Assembly (NCBI GenBank): GCA_030150305.1
Contig: JASLGD010000614.1
Coordinates: 1 to 5,995, forward strand
DNA: 5,995 nt
Reading direction: 5' to 3'
DNA from: Caldimonas sp.
GTDB lineage: Bacteria; Pseudomonadota; Gammaproteobacteria; Burkholderiales; Burkholderiaceae_C
Positions 5,869-5,995 of this stretch are shown in pieces. Within the stretch, counting starts at the first letter, position 1, and the number at the start of each line of letters is the position of its first letter. Made by a program: the position numbers and the translations under genes. The notes under the pieces are model-generated. The model had not been told where the DNA came from. It did no database searches and was given only the letters and a program-made list of their open reading frames with translations.

Positions 5869-5995
5869 CCGTCCCGATCCAACGCGGCACACGTTTGACT
5901 ACGAACGACGAACCGTCCCCGACCCAGCGCGCCCGCACGTCAGCGAGCATTGCCGTCGCCACGGCCTCCGCGGTCTCGATGCCGTCGACCGCCGC
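5843..5995 (-). pseudogene. Inverted partial copy of the oxidoreductase C-terminus with an altered tail
   Basis: Reading inward from the right edge on the minus strand gives 50 codons and a TAA at 5845-5843. The first 21 codons (AAVDGIETAEAV, then ATAMLADVR) are identical in DNA to the end of the flavoprotein gene at 5635-5697. The TGA stop of the left copy is replaced by TGG, so the frame runs on through a tail including WVGDGSSFVVKRVPRWIGTA that has no resemblance to the family. It could be the end of a convergent paralogue or a decayed duplicate. It could equally be an assembly or amplification chimera, because it lies exactly at the window edge. I do not claim an expressed protein. Confidence 0.3.
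5901..5995 (-). repeat. Right arm of the 95-bp inverted repeat, at the window edge
   Basis: This is the gapless reverse complement of 5635-5729, centred on position 5815 with a 171-nt unpaired spacer (5730-5900). The outer 63 bases are exact and the inner 18 (acgaacgacgaaccgtcc, 5901-5918) are exact, with seven mismatches between them. The match ends abruptly at 5900. Because the right edge of the window cuts the arm, the repeat may extend further into the oxidoreductase sequence. Confidence 0.9.

Noticed and set aside
2857..5892. 1011-codon open frame on the minus strand, antisense to amgK and the oxidoreductase
   Set aside because: It is a shadow of high third-position GC in the plus-strand genes. 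Its translation is low-complexity (rich in Arg, Ala, Asp, Val), has no recognisable domain, and lies over two clearly real genes.

Overview
The window is GC-rich DNA (about two thirds G+C or more, with strong third-position G/C bias). Its gene order is a conserved proteobacterial core neighbourhood: surA and lptD on the minus strand, divergent from an AmgK-type sugar kinase on the plus strand. The protein sequences and codon use best suit a betaproteobacterium, probably Burkholderiales or a relative. This placement is an inference from gene content, not a measured phylogeny.

Layout. Positions 1-281 (minus) hold the first 93 codons of surA, cut by the window edge. Positions 274-2718 (minus) hold lptD, which overlaps the surA start by 8 nt. 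Positions 2719-2898 are a 180-bp divergent intergenic region with a small AT-rich promoter-like patch and three copies of a GC decamer that can form competing hairpins in the lptD leader. Positions 2899-3975 (plus) hold amgK. After 36 bp, positions 4012-5706 (plus) hold a 564-residue FAD/NAD(P)-dependent dehydrogenase of unknown physiological role. Positions 5707-5995 contain no intact gene: a tandem heptamer repeat, a cluster of short palindromes, and the right arm of a large inverted repeat.

How the genes work together. LptD is the outer-membrane beta-barrel that inserts lipopolysaccharide, and SurA is the periplasmic chaperone that helps fold such barrels, so their translational overlap makes functional sense. 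AmgK phosphorylates recovered MurNAc/GlcNAc for cell-wall recycling. Its usual partner murU is not next to it here; the oxidoreductase occupies that place.

Most unusual feature. The last 95 bases (5901-5995) are the reverse complement of 5635-5729, which is the 3' end of the oxidoreductase gene plus the start of its downstream region. The first 63 bases match perfectly, seven mismatches then cluster around the stop codon, and another 18 bases match perfectly. This could be a real tail-to-tail duplication or an inverted chimera at a contig end; the sequence alone cannot decide. I found no convincing new biological system: the four genes are core-type genes.
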